Notes: generated from the sequence alone by a model not told the origin. Shown: positions 46,638-60,200, counted from the stretch's first letter. The stretch: DNA of 64,000 bases from Linnemannia elongata (GCA_036320915.1 JAXBDG010000003.1:124001-188000), one strand, 5' to 3'. Made by a program: numbers and translations.

Positions 46638-48561
46638 TATATTACTTGGTTGCAGGGACCGGGTGGCGAAGATGGGAGAGTGAGACGCGTTGTCCAGGTA
46701 GGGTCGAGATCAATTTTTTTTTTCGTTCGTTGGGAGGGAAAGGGGATTGAGTTGAGGATAATGATTTGAAAGGCGATCGTCTTTCCCTTTTTATATGGTA
46801 GTTAAATGGTTTCTCAGGAAGTTGACTTGCGCCATTCTTTGTATTATTTGTTGATAGAAGTGAAAGAGAGAGGGAAGGAGACGAAAGGGAAGAATGACTG
46901 TCTTCAAAGGGGTGTTGGATAAATGAAGTCCGCTAGAGTGATGAGACTACTGTAACAGCTATAAAGTACAAAGACATTAACTTTTTATACGCCTTTTTTT
47001 GTTTTTCTGAAGAGACTGAACATCGAAGTGAACAAACAGCTGGAGGGGAAGATGATGAAACTGTGGTAGATTCATGACATGCACCATGTCGTGGCGAACA
47101 TTTGGCGATAGTGGTTCTTTGTGTTCTGATCTGTGGATTTTAACCACAACGTTAATGTACAAAACAAGTGCTGACTGCTGTGTAGCAGAGGGAGTCAGTG
47201 TGGCAATATTGAGCTTTTATGGGGATGGATGAGGTATGTAGTTGATTATGTTCCTGTAGGCGTAGATGCGGGGCACAAAGAAAGAGAGACGCGTTTATGT
47301 TTTGTCAATTGGTAAGAAAAAATATGGAAACTATGGCGCGCTATTCTTCTCCTTGCTCATAGCCAATGAACGACACTTCCCCGCGCGTGCTTGGGCCATT
47401 GGGTTTTAATTTCGAAAAAAGAACAGATGACAGGGAGAGGGGGGTGGGCGATTGAACTTTGAAATAGGGTGCGAACGTGCAATCAACTATACCCCCAACA
47501 ACAACGACGACGAAGCACAACAAAGTAAATAAAGGAAAAACACCCAACCTTTTTCTTCTTTCTCTCTCTGTCTTCCTATCGCCTTTTGCCCGCAATTGAA
47601 ATAAGCAGAAACGTCATTCAAGCCGTGCACAAAGACTAGGCCTAACGACGAGCAGGGTTCTTTATTTTCGAAAAAAGATTGCGATCGATTGAAAAATGCT
47701 GATGGTTTTTTATTATCTATGACGACCGAAGGAGTGATGTAAAGAGGCCAATGCGACTTTGATGCATCTCTCAGTAAGGAGAAATGAAAGAAAAAGACAA
47801 AATGACACAAAGCTTGAGAGATGAAATACTCCCACGATACATGATTGAGCTCGCGTCCTTCTTCGCCTCGCCAGTCCGAACAATAAATCCCGGCAACCCT
47901 TCACGTCTCTTCACTTGTTTCTCCTTTTTTGCATTCCGTACGCCCCGGCTGTGCTGTCCCATTGTCCGATGGATGCTATTATTATCCCGATTTTTCCTAC
48001 CTCTAAGAGCAATGGGTAACCAAGCAGAATCGGCTCTCATTCTTTTTTATGTTCGAGGACAAGGAACTCCATTTTTCTCGTTGAAGAAAAAAGGCGTCAA
48101 GGGTCCAAGAGAAAAATGAATGAGCCGGAGACTTTTGGATGGTTCATGGCTCGTCACGGAATCTTGCTCTTCTTCTTCCTCTTCTTTCACTTCATTCCCT
48201 TCTTGGACTTGAATATAAACGCCAATCTACATGACGAAAGAGGAACGAGTACACCGGATGAAGAAAGTAGACAAATAGAAATGTGGAGAGGAAATAGGAT
48301 AGACGAAGAAGAGGAAGTGGCATCGTAGGATGAGTAATTAGCGAGTAGCCAAAAAAATAAAAAAAAGAAAAACTGCATGATTTTAGCACGGAGGGGCGTC
48401 ATTGAGCAGATCGCGCTAATGGTTGGGGACGGACGGCATAAAAAGGGTCTCTCTCACCTTTCTTTCTTCTTCGCTCCTCTTTCTCTCATTCCCCCCCTTC
48501 CGAATCAACAACACTCACCCAACAACTTTCTTTTCTCACAGACAAGCACACACATCACATA
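46638..48561. other. Divergent intergenic region before UGP1
   Basis: 1.9 kb with no supported frame. It carries the promoter of the low-complexity gene (leftward) and of UGP1 (rightward). For UGP1 a TATA-like GGCATAAAAAGGG at about 48435-48447 is followed by a C/T-rich stretch up to the ATG, a convincing core promoter. AATAAA-like and A/T runs elsewhere have no clear role. Confidence 0.5.
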
Positions 48562-51064
48562 ATGGCACACCTCACTCCTGCCGGCGGACAGCCTCACCAC
48601 CCTCACACCCTCTCCACCCTGGTAAGTTGTTACAACCCTTTCTGTCGTGTCAGGACAGGACACATATATGCGGACAACGGGAACAAGGAACCTTATTTTT
48701 ATTACCACATCACTTCCACCGCAGACCCTTCACTTGTGAGGTTGTAATTGCGGTTTCTGCATCCACAACTCAGGAAGAAAAGGTCATCGTCCTCACTTTG
48801 TTCGCTCATTGTGGGACTCATGGGAGGGCGCATTGTGTTTCTGTGTGTTCATCTCGTCATGAGGTTAACAGAGGACAGCGTGGCTACAGTTTTTGTTCAC
48901 ACGTCATTTTCATTACACACATACACACTGCGAAAGTGACACCGCCTTAATGCCTCTTCTTTTCTTTGATACCAATGATGATATTAAATAGGATTTCCAA
49001 GGTGCCAGTAGTGCGGCCGCTGCGAATGCGATGCGTACAGAGCTCAACCGTCTGATCTCTCAGGTCAAGGACGAGAACGAGCGCAAGGTAATTTTTGCTA
49101 CTGTTACTTTTTGTGTGTGGGGGGGTATATAATTTTCTCACGAAGGATCGATAACAACAAACAGCAGTAAAGCGAAGATACAGGAGAAAAACAACACCCC
49201 CAGAGATCGGCAGCGGATAACGATGTCAGACCGTCACCAACAAGCTTGAGAAGACAGAAAGAGAGAGGTAGAAACGGATGCCCGACTGGAATACATACAG
49301 ATAGTGAATCGGTCAATTGAAGGGTGATACACCATTCACAAATGCAGAATGCAACAATGCAAAAAGCAGATATGCAACGACAAACAATAGACCTTTTGTC
49401 TCTCATTACTTCGATGTGCATTCTTCACTTCTGGAAATATCGCAATGCGAGCTGCAATGACGTCTGAGGGAGCAAGGCGATTCAAGCCTTGTTGAATGTG
49501 TGACTGGTTCTTTATCTTTACAAAGAAGGACGATCCTATCGAAGGGCCTATCCACTAACATCAAACAACATGTGTTTATCCCATGTACATGTTGATACCT
49601 TGATAGCTGTTCCAAAATGAGATGGGAAACTTCTTCTTGCTGTTCAACCGCTGGCTTGCAGAGAGATCCAAGGGTACAAAGATCAACTGGGATAAGGTCA
49701 ACTCGCCCCCAGAGGACCAGGTCGTCCCCTACGACAGTATCCCCAAGGTTGAATCTAGCCCCCACCTCAACAAACTTGCTGTTCTCAAACTCAACGGAGG
49801 TCTCGGAACCACCATGGGCTGTGTCGGCCCCAAGTCTGCCATCGAAGTCCGTGACGGAATGACCTTCTTGGATCTCTCTGTCCGTCAGATCGAGGTAACC
49901 TCTCTAGTTCATATGGTTGTTCATGTGGATTGATGTTAATTACATCGATATTTTCACAGGCAGGATTTTAACGTCACTTTACCTCAATGCAAAAAATAGT
50001 ACTTGAACAAGGCCAAGAATGTGAATGTTCCATTCATCCTCATGAACTCGTTCAACACGGACGACGAGACGAAGCGCATTGTCCAAAAGTACGCCACCCA
50101 CAACATCGAGATTTTGACATTCAACCAGTCGAGATTCCCCCGTGTCAACAAGGACTCGCTCTTGCCCACCCCCCGCCACCCCAATGGAGATATCGCAGAC
50201 TGGTACCCCCCAGGTCACGGAGACCTGTTCGAATCGCTCAACAACTCGGGATTGCTGGATCAGTTGATTGCAGATGGTAAAGAGTACGTCTTTGTCTCGA
50301 ACGTTGATAACTTGGGTGCCACGGTCGATGAGGGTATCCTGAACCACATGGTCGAGTCTGGAGCCGAGTTCTTGATGGAGGTCACGGACAAGACTCGCGC
50401 CGATATCAAGGGAGGTACGCTTATCGACTATGAAGGCCAGATCCGTCTGCTTGAGATTGCCCAGGTCCCCTCGGAGCATGTGGAGGATTTCAAGTCGATC
50501 AAAAAGTTCAAGATCTTCAACACCAACAACTTGTGGGTCAACCTGAAGGCTATCAAGCGTGTGGTCGAAGACCGCGAGTTGAGTTTGGAGGTAATTGTCA
50601 ACAATAAGACGACGGATTCTGGAGAGAAGGTCATCCAGCTCGAGACTGCTGTTGGTGCTGGTATCAAGCACTTCCATAACGCCCATGGTGTCAATGTGCC
50701 CCGCAGCCGGTTCTTGCCTGTCAAGTCGACCTCTGATCTGTTCTTGGTGACCTCGGACCTGTACTCATTGACCCACGGTGAGTTGTCGATCAACCCCAAG
50801 CGCATGTTCAACACCGTCCCTCTTGTCAAGCTGGGCGATCACTTCAAGAAAGTCAATGGGTTCCTGTCCCGCTTCAAGAACCCCCCTCATATTCTGGAAC
50901 TGGACCACTTGACGGTGACGGGAGATGTCACATTCGGATCGGATGTTATCCTCAAGGGCACTGTCATCATTGTGGCCAATGCCGGGTCCCATATCGATAT
51001 CCCCTCGGGCAGTATCCTGGAGAACAAGGTCGTCTCTGGCAACCTCCACATCCTTGATCATTAA
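48562..51064 (+). CDS. UGP1: UTP-glucose-1-phosphate uridylyltransferase
   Basis: Makes UDP-glucose from UTP and glucose-1-phosphate for glucan, glycogen, trehalose and glycoprotein synthesis. Exons 48562-48621, 48992-49087, 49607-49894 and 50000-51064 give 502 aa, normal for eukaryotic UGPases. Landmarks: the nucleotide-binding loop [20 protein letters not shown] at about 114-133, [112 protein letters not shown], and the C-terminal left-handed beta-helix ([19 protein letters not shown]). Introns 1 and 2 (370 and 519 bp) are longer than most here; all splices are phase 0. A TATA-like box lies about 120 bp upstream. The first exon ([20 protein letters not shown]) is the variable N-terminus. 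Confidence 0.97.
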
Positions 51065-51667
51065 GCATCGTTTTTCGACCTTGTTTTTCGTAGTTACTAT
51101 TATCATCTTTTGACTTTTCACGAATATATATCCAAGCTGCTTCTTTATGATTCTTGCTAGTTGTTCTAATGATGGGTGTCCTATTTTTAAATTTTGATTC
51201 CAAGAAACCATAATGAATATAAGCAGCAGATATAGCCTCCTCCAGTTCGTTGCCGAGTTCCATGTTCCTCGTTCCATAATCCTCGGTCCCTGAGGTAGAG
51301 ATAATGGTTAGAAGTCAAATGGTTCAAATGAAGCAACCTCATACGACCGTTTTTATTTTCGCTTTTTTGTTCGTTATTACATGTTTCATTTTCATTGTGT
51401 ATGTTTGTCTAGCATTGTCTTTGATATTTTACTTTGTTCCGTGGTTTTCAAGTTATCATAGCATCCCTTTGTTACCTTTTTGTTCATTTTTGCAGCTCAA
51501 GGTTCAAGTTATTTTTTTTTTCTGTTGTTGGTTATGCTGTTCTTCAACCTTTTTCCTTATATGTTTCCTCCTCCGTTGCTTGTTCCTTTTTTCGTCCTGC
51601 ATTTGCCTTTTTTTTGATGCCCCTAATTTACTAAATTTACTACGATCGCTAATCGATCGTATTGCAG
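51065..51667. other. UGP1 3' flank up to the transposon
   Basis: About 600 bases, T-rich from 51350, no supported frame. It contains the UGP1 3' UTR and the unduplicated flank of the transposon insertion. Confidence 0.5.
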
Positions 51668-51669
51668 TA

Positions 51670-51838
51670 CAGTCGAAAATGGTTTTTGGGTGCATTTTTA
51701 CTATGAAAAATGCACCCAAAAAAAAATAAATGGACTGAATTGTTTCCCTAAGTGCACTATTCTAAAGCTAGAAAATACAGTCACGAATATATGGCGCACG
51801 TGAAGACTTTCCCCTTGCTGCAATCATGTCAAAAGAGA
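51670..51838 (+). repeat. Left terminal inverted repeat, 169 bp
   Basis: Matches the reverse complement of 54061-54229, with one A/G difference in ACTGAATTG versus ACTGAGTTG. It contains a perfect 17-bp hairpin at 51683-51722 (arms TTTTTGGGTGCATTTTT and complement, 6-base loop). The transposase start codon lies 63 bases inside the repeat's inner edge, so the repeat probably also holds the promoter. Confidence 0.93.
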
Positions 51839-51901
51839 GAAAAAGTGTAAAAAGTCGTGCATGGAATTGGTATACATTGCACATCTCAACCACCATTCAC
51901 C

Positions 51902-54025
51902 ATGCCAAAGAACAAGGTCAGGCTTGCACATCGGTCGATTGCGGAAGAGGTGAAGACGCGAGCCCGAAAACTGGGACCTGCCCCTCCTTTTCTCGTTTCC
52001 AAGAAGGACAAAACATACACCAAACAAGAGCTTGAAGAGATCAAAGCCCGTCGCCGACTACGATACAATGACCTTTTGACCAGTGCAAGGAACGATGACA
52101 TGGCTGCTGTTATCCTGTTTCCTACTGCCGACCAGTTCGAGATCCCGTTAAAAAGAGTCTCCCGTTCCCTAGAAGCCCGAGTCGAGCTGTTGGACATATA
52201 TCATTACCTTGAAAGACGGAAGGAGAACTTTCCGTTTACCTTTAAACAGCTTGATTTTGGGCCTGCGATGGGAATCGACCTTCATAGAAATACCCTTTAT
52301 AAGATGCTCAGGCGAGAAGACGAGGTATTCTCACATAGCTAGCTATCAAGTGCTATACATATCCAAGGTATCCAAGGTAATTAATCGATACTCCTCCTAA
52401 TTACTCCTCAACGTTCAATAGATACGCGCAGGCGCTGTAGCTCTCCCGAAAGGCGCTCATTACCTTGTCAAGCAGAAGGATCTGATGCTTGAGCAGGTCA
52501 TGCTTCGCTGGCTGCATGACCAACGTAAGAAGAATGTCCCTGTGTCGGGCAAGTTGATGCAAAATGCAGGTCATTTCGCTTGCACAGTACTTTGTGATCT
52601 CAGGGATGAATCGGATGGTACTCGGTCCAAGGCGCCATTATCATTTTCGGCTTGGTGGCTCGACAAATTCAGGAAACGGTATCATATCTCTCATTGTCAA
52701 CTTCATGGAGAGGCAGGAGAGGTCGACTTGGAGGCTATCGAACCCGAGCTTATCGAAATTCGCCAGCTTTGCGCCCAGTACACTCCCGACAATATTTTCA
52801 ACTGTGATGAGACTGGGATGTATGTGAAGGAACTGGACACCAAATCGTATACGACCTCACTTTCCACATCAGGCGCCAAGGCAATCCGGGACTGCAGAGT
52901 ATCTGTTATGTTTTGCATCAATGCTTCTGGAACATCACTCGCTATGGCCAAGAAAAAAGAATCATTGAGGCCGCAAGTTATCGGTAATGTATTTATGTTC
53001 TGCGTGAGTGACTTCTGCTTGAATGACCTTGACGACATGTCTTTTTTCAGATGTTAATCTTTATAACTGTTTGATACATATTAGGTCAACACATCCCCAG
53101 AGACGTCGAAAAGGAGGCTGCCGCGAAGATAACTATGACGAGAACAAAGAAAGGGTGGATGAACGGCGAGGTATTTACACGCTGGCTACAAAAGTTGGAC
53201 GATGATCTTGACCAACCCACTCTTCTTCTGATGGACTCTGCAGGACCGCACAACGATGTCGATATGCGCGACCCTTATGGAGGAGAGCGTTGGAAGCATC
53301 TTCGCATTCGGCGATTACCTGTAAATTCAACTTCGGTTACCCAACCTCTCGACGCGGGCGTCATCAGTGCATTCAAACGAGTATTTCTGGAGATGCTTGG
53401 CTTTGAAATATATTATGCTCGCAACTTCGACCAAACGACAAGTATCACCAATGGGCACGCCTGGTCACTGGTCCCGTATGCATGGGATCAGATGAAGCCT
53501 TCCACAATTCGCAACTGCTTCGCCAAAACCCCAGTCCTTCCAACACAGATGCGCGATTCTCTCCGACAACAGCGACCAACAAAGGAAGAGCAGCAGCAGC
53601 CAAAACCTCGACACACTCAGCATGAAAAATACAAGGACCAGGAAAAGGCGTATCTGGAGCATATCGTTGCCAAGATAGGGGTTGGGAATGAGTTGAATTT
53701 CACAATAGTAGAGAGCGGGGAGGAGTTGGCCAGAGGATCGCTGCAACAAGCGTATGTGGATAGAGGAGAGCAAGATCCAGTGGACGGAGATGGCGATGTC
53801 CAGGCTTCAAGTCACAGTAGCTCACCCTTGTCAGACACGGATATCAACACGACCATCCAAACACTGAAAGATATGGCAGGCAGCAGTGATGTTCTCACAA
53901 CCGATGGCTTCAAACGAGCTCGACTGCGTGCACAACACGACTCGGAAGGAGGTCAGGAGATTGGAAAGATAGTAAAACAATTCGTGCGAGATTGCGCGGC
54001 CGTCAGAAACAAAGGCTTGCATTAG
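51902..54025 (+). CDS. Pogo/Tigger-type DDE_1 transposase
   Basis: Cuts and rejoins the element at TA sites. Exons 51902-52324, 52422-52983 and 53085-54025 give 641 aa, intact. The N-terminal ~230 residues contain basic helices consistent with CENP-B-like helix-turn-helix DNA-binding domains (ELEEIKARRRLRYNDLL; MLRWLHDQRKK; FSAWWLDKFRKRY). The catalytic domain shows the three acidic residues: D270 in IFNCDETG, D379 in LLLMDSAGPH, and D418 in TSVTQPLDAGV, a D-D-38-D spacing close to that of pogo relatives. The C-terminal 170 residues are Q/E/S-rich and variable. Introns of 97 and 101 bp have normal GT/AG ends. An alternative in-frame ATG at 51857 would add 15 residues; 51902 (ACCATGC) is preferred. 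Confidence 0.9.
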
Positions 54026-54060
54026 GATCTCGCGGACACAAAATAAACCTCCACTTTTTC

Positions 54061-54229
54061 TCTCTTTTGACATGATTGCAGCAAGGGGAAAGTCTTCACG
54101 TGCGCCATATATTCGTGACTGTATTTTCTAGCTTTAGAATAGTGCACTTAGGGAAACAACTCAGTCCATTTATTTTTTTTTGGGTGCATTTTTCATAGTA
54201 AAAATGCACCCAAAAACCATTTTCGACTG
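54061..54229 (-). repeat. Right terminal inverted repeat, 169 bp
   Basis: Mirror of the left end, starting 35 bases past the transposase stop. It carries the same perfect hairpin at 54177-54216. The two T9/A9 tracts inside the repeats have equal length, so the repeats align without gaps. Confidence 0.93.
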
Positions 54230-54231
54230 TA

Positions 54232-57200
54232 CATAATCTGGATCGAGAAAAAAAAAGCAAAAAAAAAAAAACCATCCGTGAATGGATGAGACAAAAATAC
54301 ATTTCGGCGGGTTAGGGATGTCCTTTTTTTGTTTCTGAGCTATATTGGTGAAAACCCGAGGATTGAGGTCGAGAGGGGAGAGGACAGAAAAAGAGGAGGG
54401 GAGAGAGGGAAGGGGGGTTTTGAGCACTGACTTTGTATCCAGGTTTCTGAGCCACAAAAAAAAAAAAAAAAAAAAAAAAGCTGTTACTACCTAGAAATAA
54501 ACTATTCTTGCTCGTTGTGCAGTATGTGAAAGGGGGTCGTAGGCGTTATGCATTTTTCGTCTATCTGGACAGGTTCCATCGACTAGGGGACAAAACGTGG
54601 AAAGATGTATTGTTGGAAAGTATGCCTTATTGTCAATAAGTTAACTGGTGTGGAAAAACGTTTTTAAGGAGGACGAAATGAAGAGGCGGAAGAGCGGAAG
54701 CAGTGTGTGTCCAAAAATAACGTTTTCTAGAGAGAGTGAGAGGCTGGGGAAGTACTTCTTGCACTGAAGGCAAGAAAAAAAAAGGGTGCTAGCCTGTGTG
54801 GCTATGGGTATGTACAGACATCATGCTGGACTAACTGGTCAGTGTGGAGATGTGGGAGCATTGTGCATGGATGAGAGAGGTACATTAGAAAGGGCGGAGT
54901 AAAAGAGTAAAGTGAAGAGTGAGATTCGAGATTATAGTAATGGAAGTGGAGGTGGAGGTATGTGTGAGTCTGGGGCTGCCTGTTTTTTTTATCTGACTAC
55001 ATTGTCCATTTTATGTCCCCTCGTCCCATCGTCCTTCATCTTCGCCCCACTTAGAGATGCAAAGTGAAAAAAGAGGCGATCACTATCTCTCTGTGAATAG
55101 TGCTGTGGAGGGTTTGTGTGGAGAGGACAAAGAGGGTTGGTGGCTAGAAATAGACAAGAGTCTATAGGCTGGCAAGGGGGGGGTCGTCGTCCTGGATAAG
55201 ATTGTATTTTTCGGCAGGGTAGGAAAGCAAGAACCGGCTTTGGATGTGTTCGAGTTGCTGGGGGGGGGGGGGGGGGGGGGGGGGAGGGGGAGGGGTGACG
55301 GGCAGTGAGGCAGGCAGTGAGGCAGACAGTGTCGCACAAATGGGGGTTTTGGTCAAGTTTGCATGCACAGCATTCGACACTTCATTCCTTTCCTAGGTTA
55401 GTCAACCAGCCCGCCACTCATATCACAGCCACATATCGCAGAAACGAAATAAAATAGATCGCGTGTGGATGTTCAAGGAGATAGCAGGAGGCAGTGCCTG
55501 CAAGTCTATGATTCTTTGCTCTCTTTTGCCTATATCAAATGAATAGTAAGGAGGGTAAGGCATGATGATCTGTACATGCCTACATGCCTTGTCTTGCAGT
55601 ATGCCAATTGCACTCGCTTTTGCCATGCCACGCCATGCAACGCAATTGAACTTTGCTAAGCGCGTAGAACAGATGCTAGGTCGTTTGTTCTTTGTTAGCT
55701 GCGTCGCTTTTTGGGCGGTGCATATTGTGTAGGAGAGAAGAGCAATTGAGAATTGTCAAAAAGGGGAATAATGTACAGGTGGTGTCGCGCTGAGAGCCAA
55801 AGTCTGCTAGTTAGCCAGCCATTGTACAAGGGAGGGACATGACGACAAGAGGAGTGGAGTGTATGGGTTGACGAGATATGATACTTGAGGTACAGAAGCA
55901 ACAACAGCCCATGGAACAACGAACAAACGAAATAGTGAGCTCATAGAATTGGAAATTAGGCAAACACAGACATACAACAACAGCAACCCTAGAGGGAGAA
56001 GGAGAAGGAGGAAACAAATAGAGTGAGCAGGATAGGATGGAGAGAAGAGGCGTTATTTTTACATACTGTTAATCCCGCACCCTCTTTTTTTTTCTGGTGT
56101 GTTGTGCGGCTCGGTGCATTTTTTCACTTTCATTTTCATTTTCGATCGTTACTTGTCAAATTGTATCTCTTGCTTACGAGTCGGAGAAGCAAGTATGAAT
56201 GGGAAAGAAGGAGAAATCGGACATCGGACGGTGTCGTTGTGCCCAACACCGACAAGGGAAATTGCAGGTGTGCGTGTGTAATTCCGCAGACCTTGGAGTT
56301 CACCATAGCGGATGGAGTGAAAAGAACAGAATGAGAAAGAAGCAAAACGAAGAAGGTTCGTGACTCAATTGCACATCTGATATACCCGTTCGGGAGGATG
56401 GAGCAGAACAGAAACAAGCCAAGAAGAAAAAACCTTACTTCACATTCTCCCCTCCTCGTCATGGTGCCCCTGGCTCCACTTTCTTCAGCTCATGGGCATG
56501 ATTAGAGTAGAAGATCTGCTCAAGATTCGCAAAAGAAGACTAGCGTTCTCTGTAAAGTACACGTAGAATATCAGAATGCAAACAAAATCAGATAGCAAAA
56601 TGTATCTTTCTTTCGCTGCTCCTCTTTCTTTTTCCTTCCTTGCATCCTTCCTTCCATTCCTCCTTACTTCTCTGCTCCCATGAGATTGATGACATGAGAG
56701 TTTCCTCATGGTCCTTCATGGACATAAAAAAAAAAAAAAAAAAACTCTCTTTCCGTCGCGTTCTAGTTCTTTTTGCACCCTATCCCCTTCTTATCAACTT
56801 AAGTTTTCTGTGTCTTTTTTTTTAGAGCCGCCCAATTTGCGTTTACTTCTTCTGCTGCGTGTGTTTGGCGGGTTTTTTTTAGGCTAGTTATGTGTATGGA
56901 CAAGTGGTAGGATTGGTTAGTTTGTCGAGCGGTCTTTGTAAATATGTTAAAGTGAGAGGCAAGCTGTGAGAGCAAGAAACAAGAAAAAAAGGGTCGCAAT
57001 CGGTCCGTGTCGTCCGTCCGCCCATCCCGGCGTTGCCGTGAGGATCTATTGTTAAAATCGTGGAAAAAGGAAAGGGTACATTTGATAAAAAGACGCATTG
57101 GAAGGGAAGGGAGTGGGCGTGGGTTGTTGTTTGTATCCAACTCGGAGGGGGATGGAGAGGGAGGTCCATCTCCTTTTCCTTTTCTATGGTTAGGCTAAAA

Positions 57201-60200
57201 AAGAAAAAGAAAAACTCCAAGCGGGATGAAAAAAAACAAGGTGAAAAAAAAAAAAAAGATCTGATAAGCAGTTCGCTTTCCTTGCCTGGCTGGTAGGGTA
57301 CCCTGTTCATTAGCGCATTTTCACACACACACACTCTCTGTCTTCCTTCACTCACACTCACCACCCGCTCCCTTTCTTCTACTTTTCAGATTTTTCAGAT
57401 CGCTCCCTTGGTGTTATTGACCGTGTTGGCATCATCTGAGATGCTCTTACCTCCCCTTTATCCTCGTGGGGTGGATTGTCAAATCCAATCGATCACCCTC
57501 TTATTTGCTGAATTGAAAGAATCCATCGCTTCCGTAAAAAAAAATAAAAAAATAAAATAGAAAATATATCTTAAATGAGGTTCCACAAGGGCTTCTCGTT
57601 TGTACAACGCCCAAACACAGAACCAATTTCGCTTATTTTTTTTTTATGCTCTCATCAGCAACAATCCATTCTCTAGCAAGTCCTTTTTGTTCTTTGTCGT
57701 ACCTATCCCATTTTTTTTTTCTTTCTTTAAACTGGGTTTGCGATCGCCTCCTTGGTGGATGTGTTCTATTTTGCGAACAAGAAGGAACAAAAAAAAAAAA
57801 AAATAGACAATCGAGGCAAGGTTGGTAGGAGGAAGAAGATGTGGTTTCCCATGGTTGAGTTATTTCAAGAGATCGAGATGCCACCAACAATCTACAAGCC
57901 TATTTTCTCCTTCCTCACCCCACCTTTTCCTCCTTTTGCGCAACATCTTTTGTCTTGAAAAAGGCATGCATGTGTACCATATTTTTTTCCTGCTAGTGTG
58001 TTGCCTTGCAAGGCCCCCTCTCTCAATCCTTGATCTCAATAGACACCTGCAGATGCAGCTGCAGGTAGACAGAATAGTTTTTCCTTTGTGGCCTGTTTGT
58101 CTGCGTACATTCTTCAAGTACCTCCGGTGCTCCTCGGACTATTACCGAACCTCTATCTTTTTCCCACCCATCAAAAAGGAGACAAAGAGAAAAAGAGGCA
58201 TGAACCGTCTGGACTTTAACAATGAGAGTTACGCGACGAAGAACAATTGATGGTACCCAGGGCTGGAAATCAGCTTATTCGCATTCAGGTGGTTCCGTTC
58301 ACCCCGGTCAGAAAATACCTCACCGGGTATGGCGATGTCTTTGATTCGCTTGTTTTTTTCGGTCATATTATGATTTCTTAGAAACGGAACAAAAGGAAGA
58401 GCCAGAAAGGGTGGGATCGAGAGAGGTCATTCGTGCACACAGACTCGCGATTCTAGGGAAGAAAGAAAAAAAAAAGAGTTTCGTGACCGAGGAACGGTTT
58501 GGGAAACTTAAGGAGAGGAACGAGAAAGAACAGAGGGAGAACCTCAGTCATCATCGCCCGAGGGAAACGAGACAACGCCCTCCATTAATTATCATTCGAG
58601 ATAAAACACAAAGCTGGTTCGGCAAAGCACAATGAACAACAACAAAAAAAAAACTCAAAAATAAACAACATTGAACCTCGTTGGCCTTGAGAGCAAAGTG
58701 ACGACGTCGACGAAGGAAGAATGAAAGAAGGTGGAGCATGCCAGACTTACAAGTCCTGGTTCGTCCACCTAGACCTCTCCTCCCCAGAATCATCACCCAC
58801 ACCGCCTATCGACATCAGGCGAACAACTATGAGAGCACTTATTCATGAAGGCTAAAAAAGAGGGAAAAGCCCTTTGTCATGATAATTATGGTTTACACGG
58901 AAGACAACAAGGTGGTGTGTCTATTTGGATCTTTGTTGTAATCCTGCTCCTCTCAAAAAATGCTCTCCTATTTGTTTACTATTGAGATAGGAAAGACTTC
59001 CCACTCTCACTTATTCACGTTTGCTGCTCAACATCCCACCTCCTCCACCTAGCCTCGCCTGCGAAGCGCCCGCTCATTCGCATTTCTCGTGCGTGGATTT
59101 GTTGAGGATAAGAGGCAGGCATGTAATAAAAATTCATTCTTCCATAGGAAGCTAACGACCGAGGGGGGGGGGTAGGAGCCTTCATGGAGGGGAGGAAGGG
59201 GAATGAGGGAATGAAGGGAGGAGGGGATGGCTAGATGAGAGCCCTCTTTATTATTTCTGTCAACAGCCAAAATACACAAACACAAACAAAATCAACAGTT
59301 ATAACGGCATTTCATGCGTGGGCGTGAGTGTGCGTGTGATTGTTTGTCGAGTGTTGGTTATGTTGGAGAGTTTGTGTGGAAGTACGACCTCTCGTTGTTG
59401 TTGTTGTTGCTTATTTTGTTCATTTCCTTCACCTGCCTTTTTCTGTTGTTGTAATCATCGATTGGGGGGGCGTGTAAAAATAAAAGAGAGTTACTCTTGT
59501 TTGTGCACACGAACTACCAACAGCAACAAGGATGAGGGTAAGATAGGGTTAGAGGAGAGTTTGAGAAATGAGCCAGCATACACACTCACATTGAGAAAAA
59601 GCAAGAACCAATTGAGCATAAAATAGCCGACCCAGACTGGACCTTTTGCTTTCCACCTTTCGGCCACTGTGCGAAAAAAAAAATGGGCGGAAGGGTTGCG
59701 AGGGATATTATTTCATTCAATCGGGGTGGTACTTACTATATTACTCTTTCTGCTTTTGCTTTTTACGCTAAAAAAACCGCGACAACAAAAAAAAAAAAAA
59801 AATGCACCTTGTTCGTCAACTCGCTCTCGCAGTAAAGAAAACCCCAGCTGGCGACGAAAGAAGAAAAAAATACAGAAAACAAACGACGAATGGGCGGCGA
59901 CGATGATGAATATGATACATCTCACTTCATACGATCGATACAACGCCAGCCGTAGCAGCCGCGGTGACCAACAGATTTACTCGTCAGAGGCAGAATAGCA
60001 GGAGATAGGGGGTAAGGAGCAGGAGGAGGAATAGGGAGCAGTGCATTCCTGGCGTGTTCGGGTTCATTAAACTGCTTGCGACATGATTCGTAGAAAAGTC
60101 AACGAACAGAAAAGAAATCGGGGAGGGAAGTGGAGGGATTGGTGGATGAGGTTGGGGTGGGTTGTAGAAAGCGGTGGGGTGGAGTGGTCATGCCCTTCGT

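Larger units (their letters stand above)
51668..54231 (+). mobile_element. Complete pogo/Tigger-like DNA transposon with TA target duplication
   Basis: Element 51670-54229 (2560 bp) begins CAGTCGAAAATGG and ends with its complement. It is flanked on both sides by TA (51668-51669 and 54230-54231), the target duplication of the Tc1/mariner/pogo superfamily. The terminal inverted repeats are 169 bp each and differ at one base by my alignment. Between them lies one three-exon gene encoding a DDE_1 transposase with no stop or frameshift. CAGT-type ends and a D,D,D transposase place it near pogo/Tigger/Fot1. The near-identical ends and intact gene suggest recent insertion and possible autonomy; whether it moves now is unknown. 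Confidence 0.93.

Noticed and set aside
49979..50829. Minus-strand frames of 235 and 133 codons
   Set aside because: Antisense to the last UGP1 exon.
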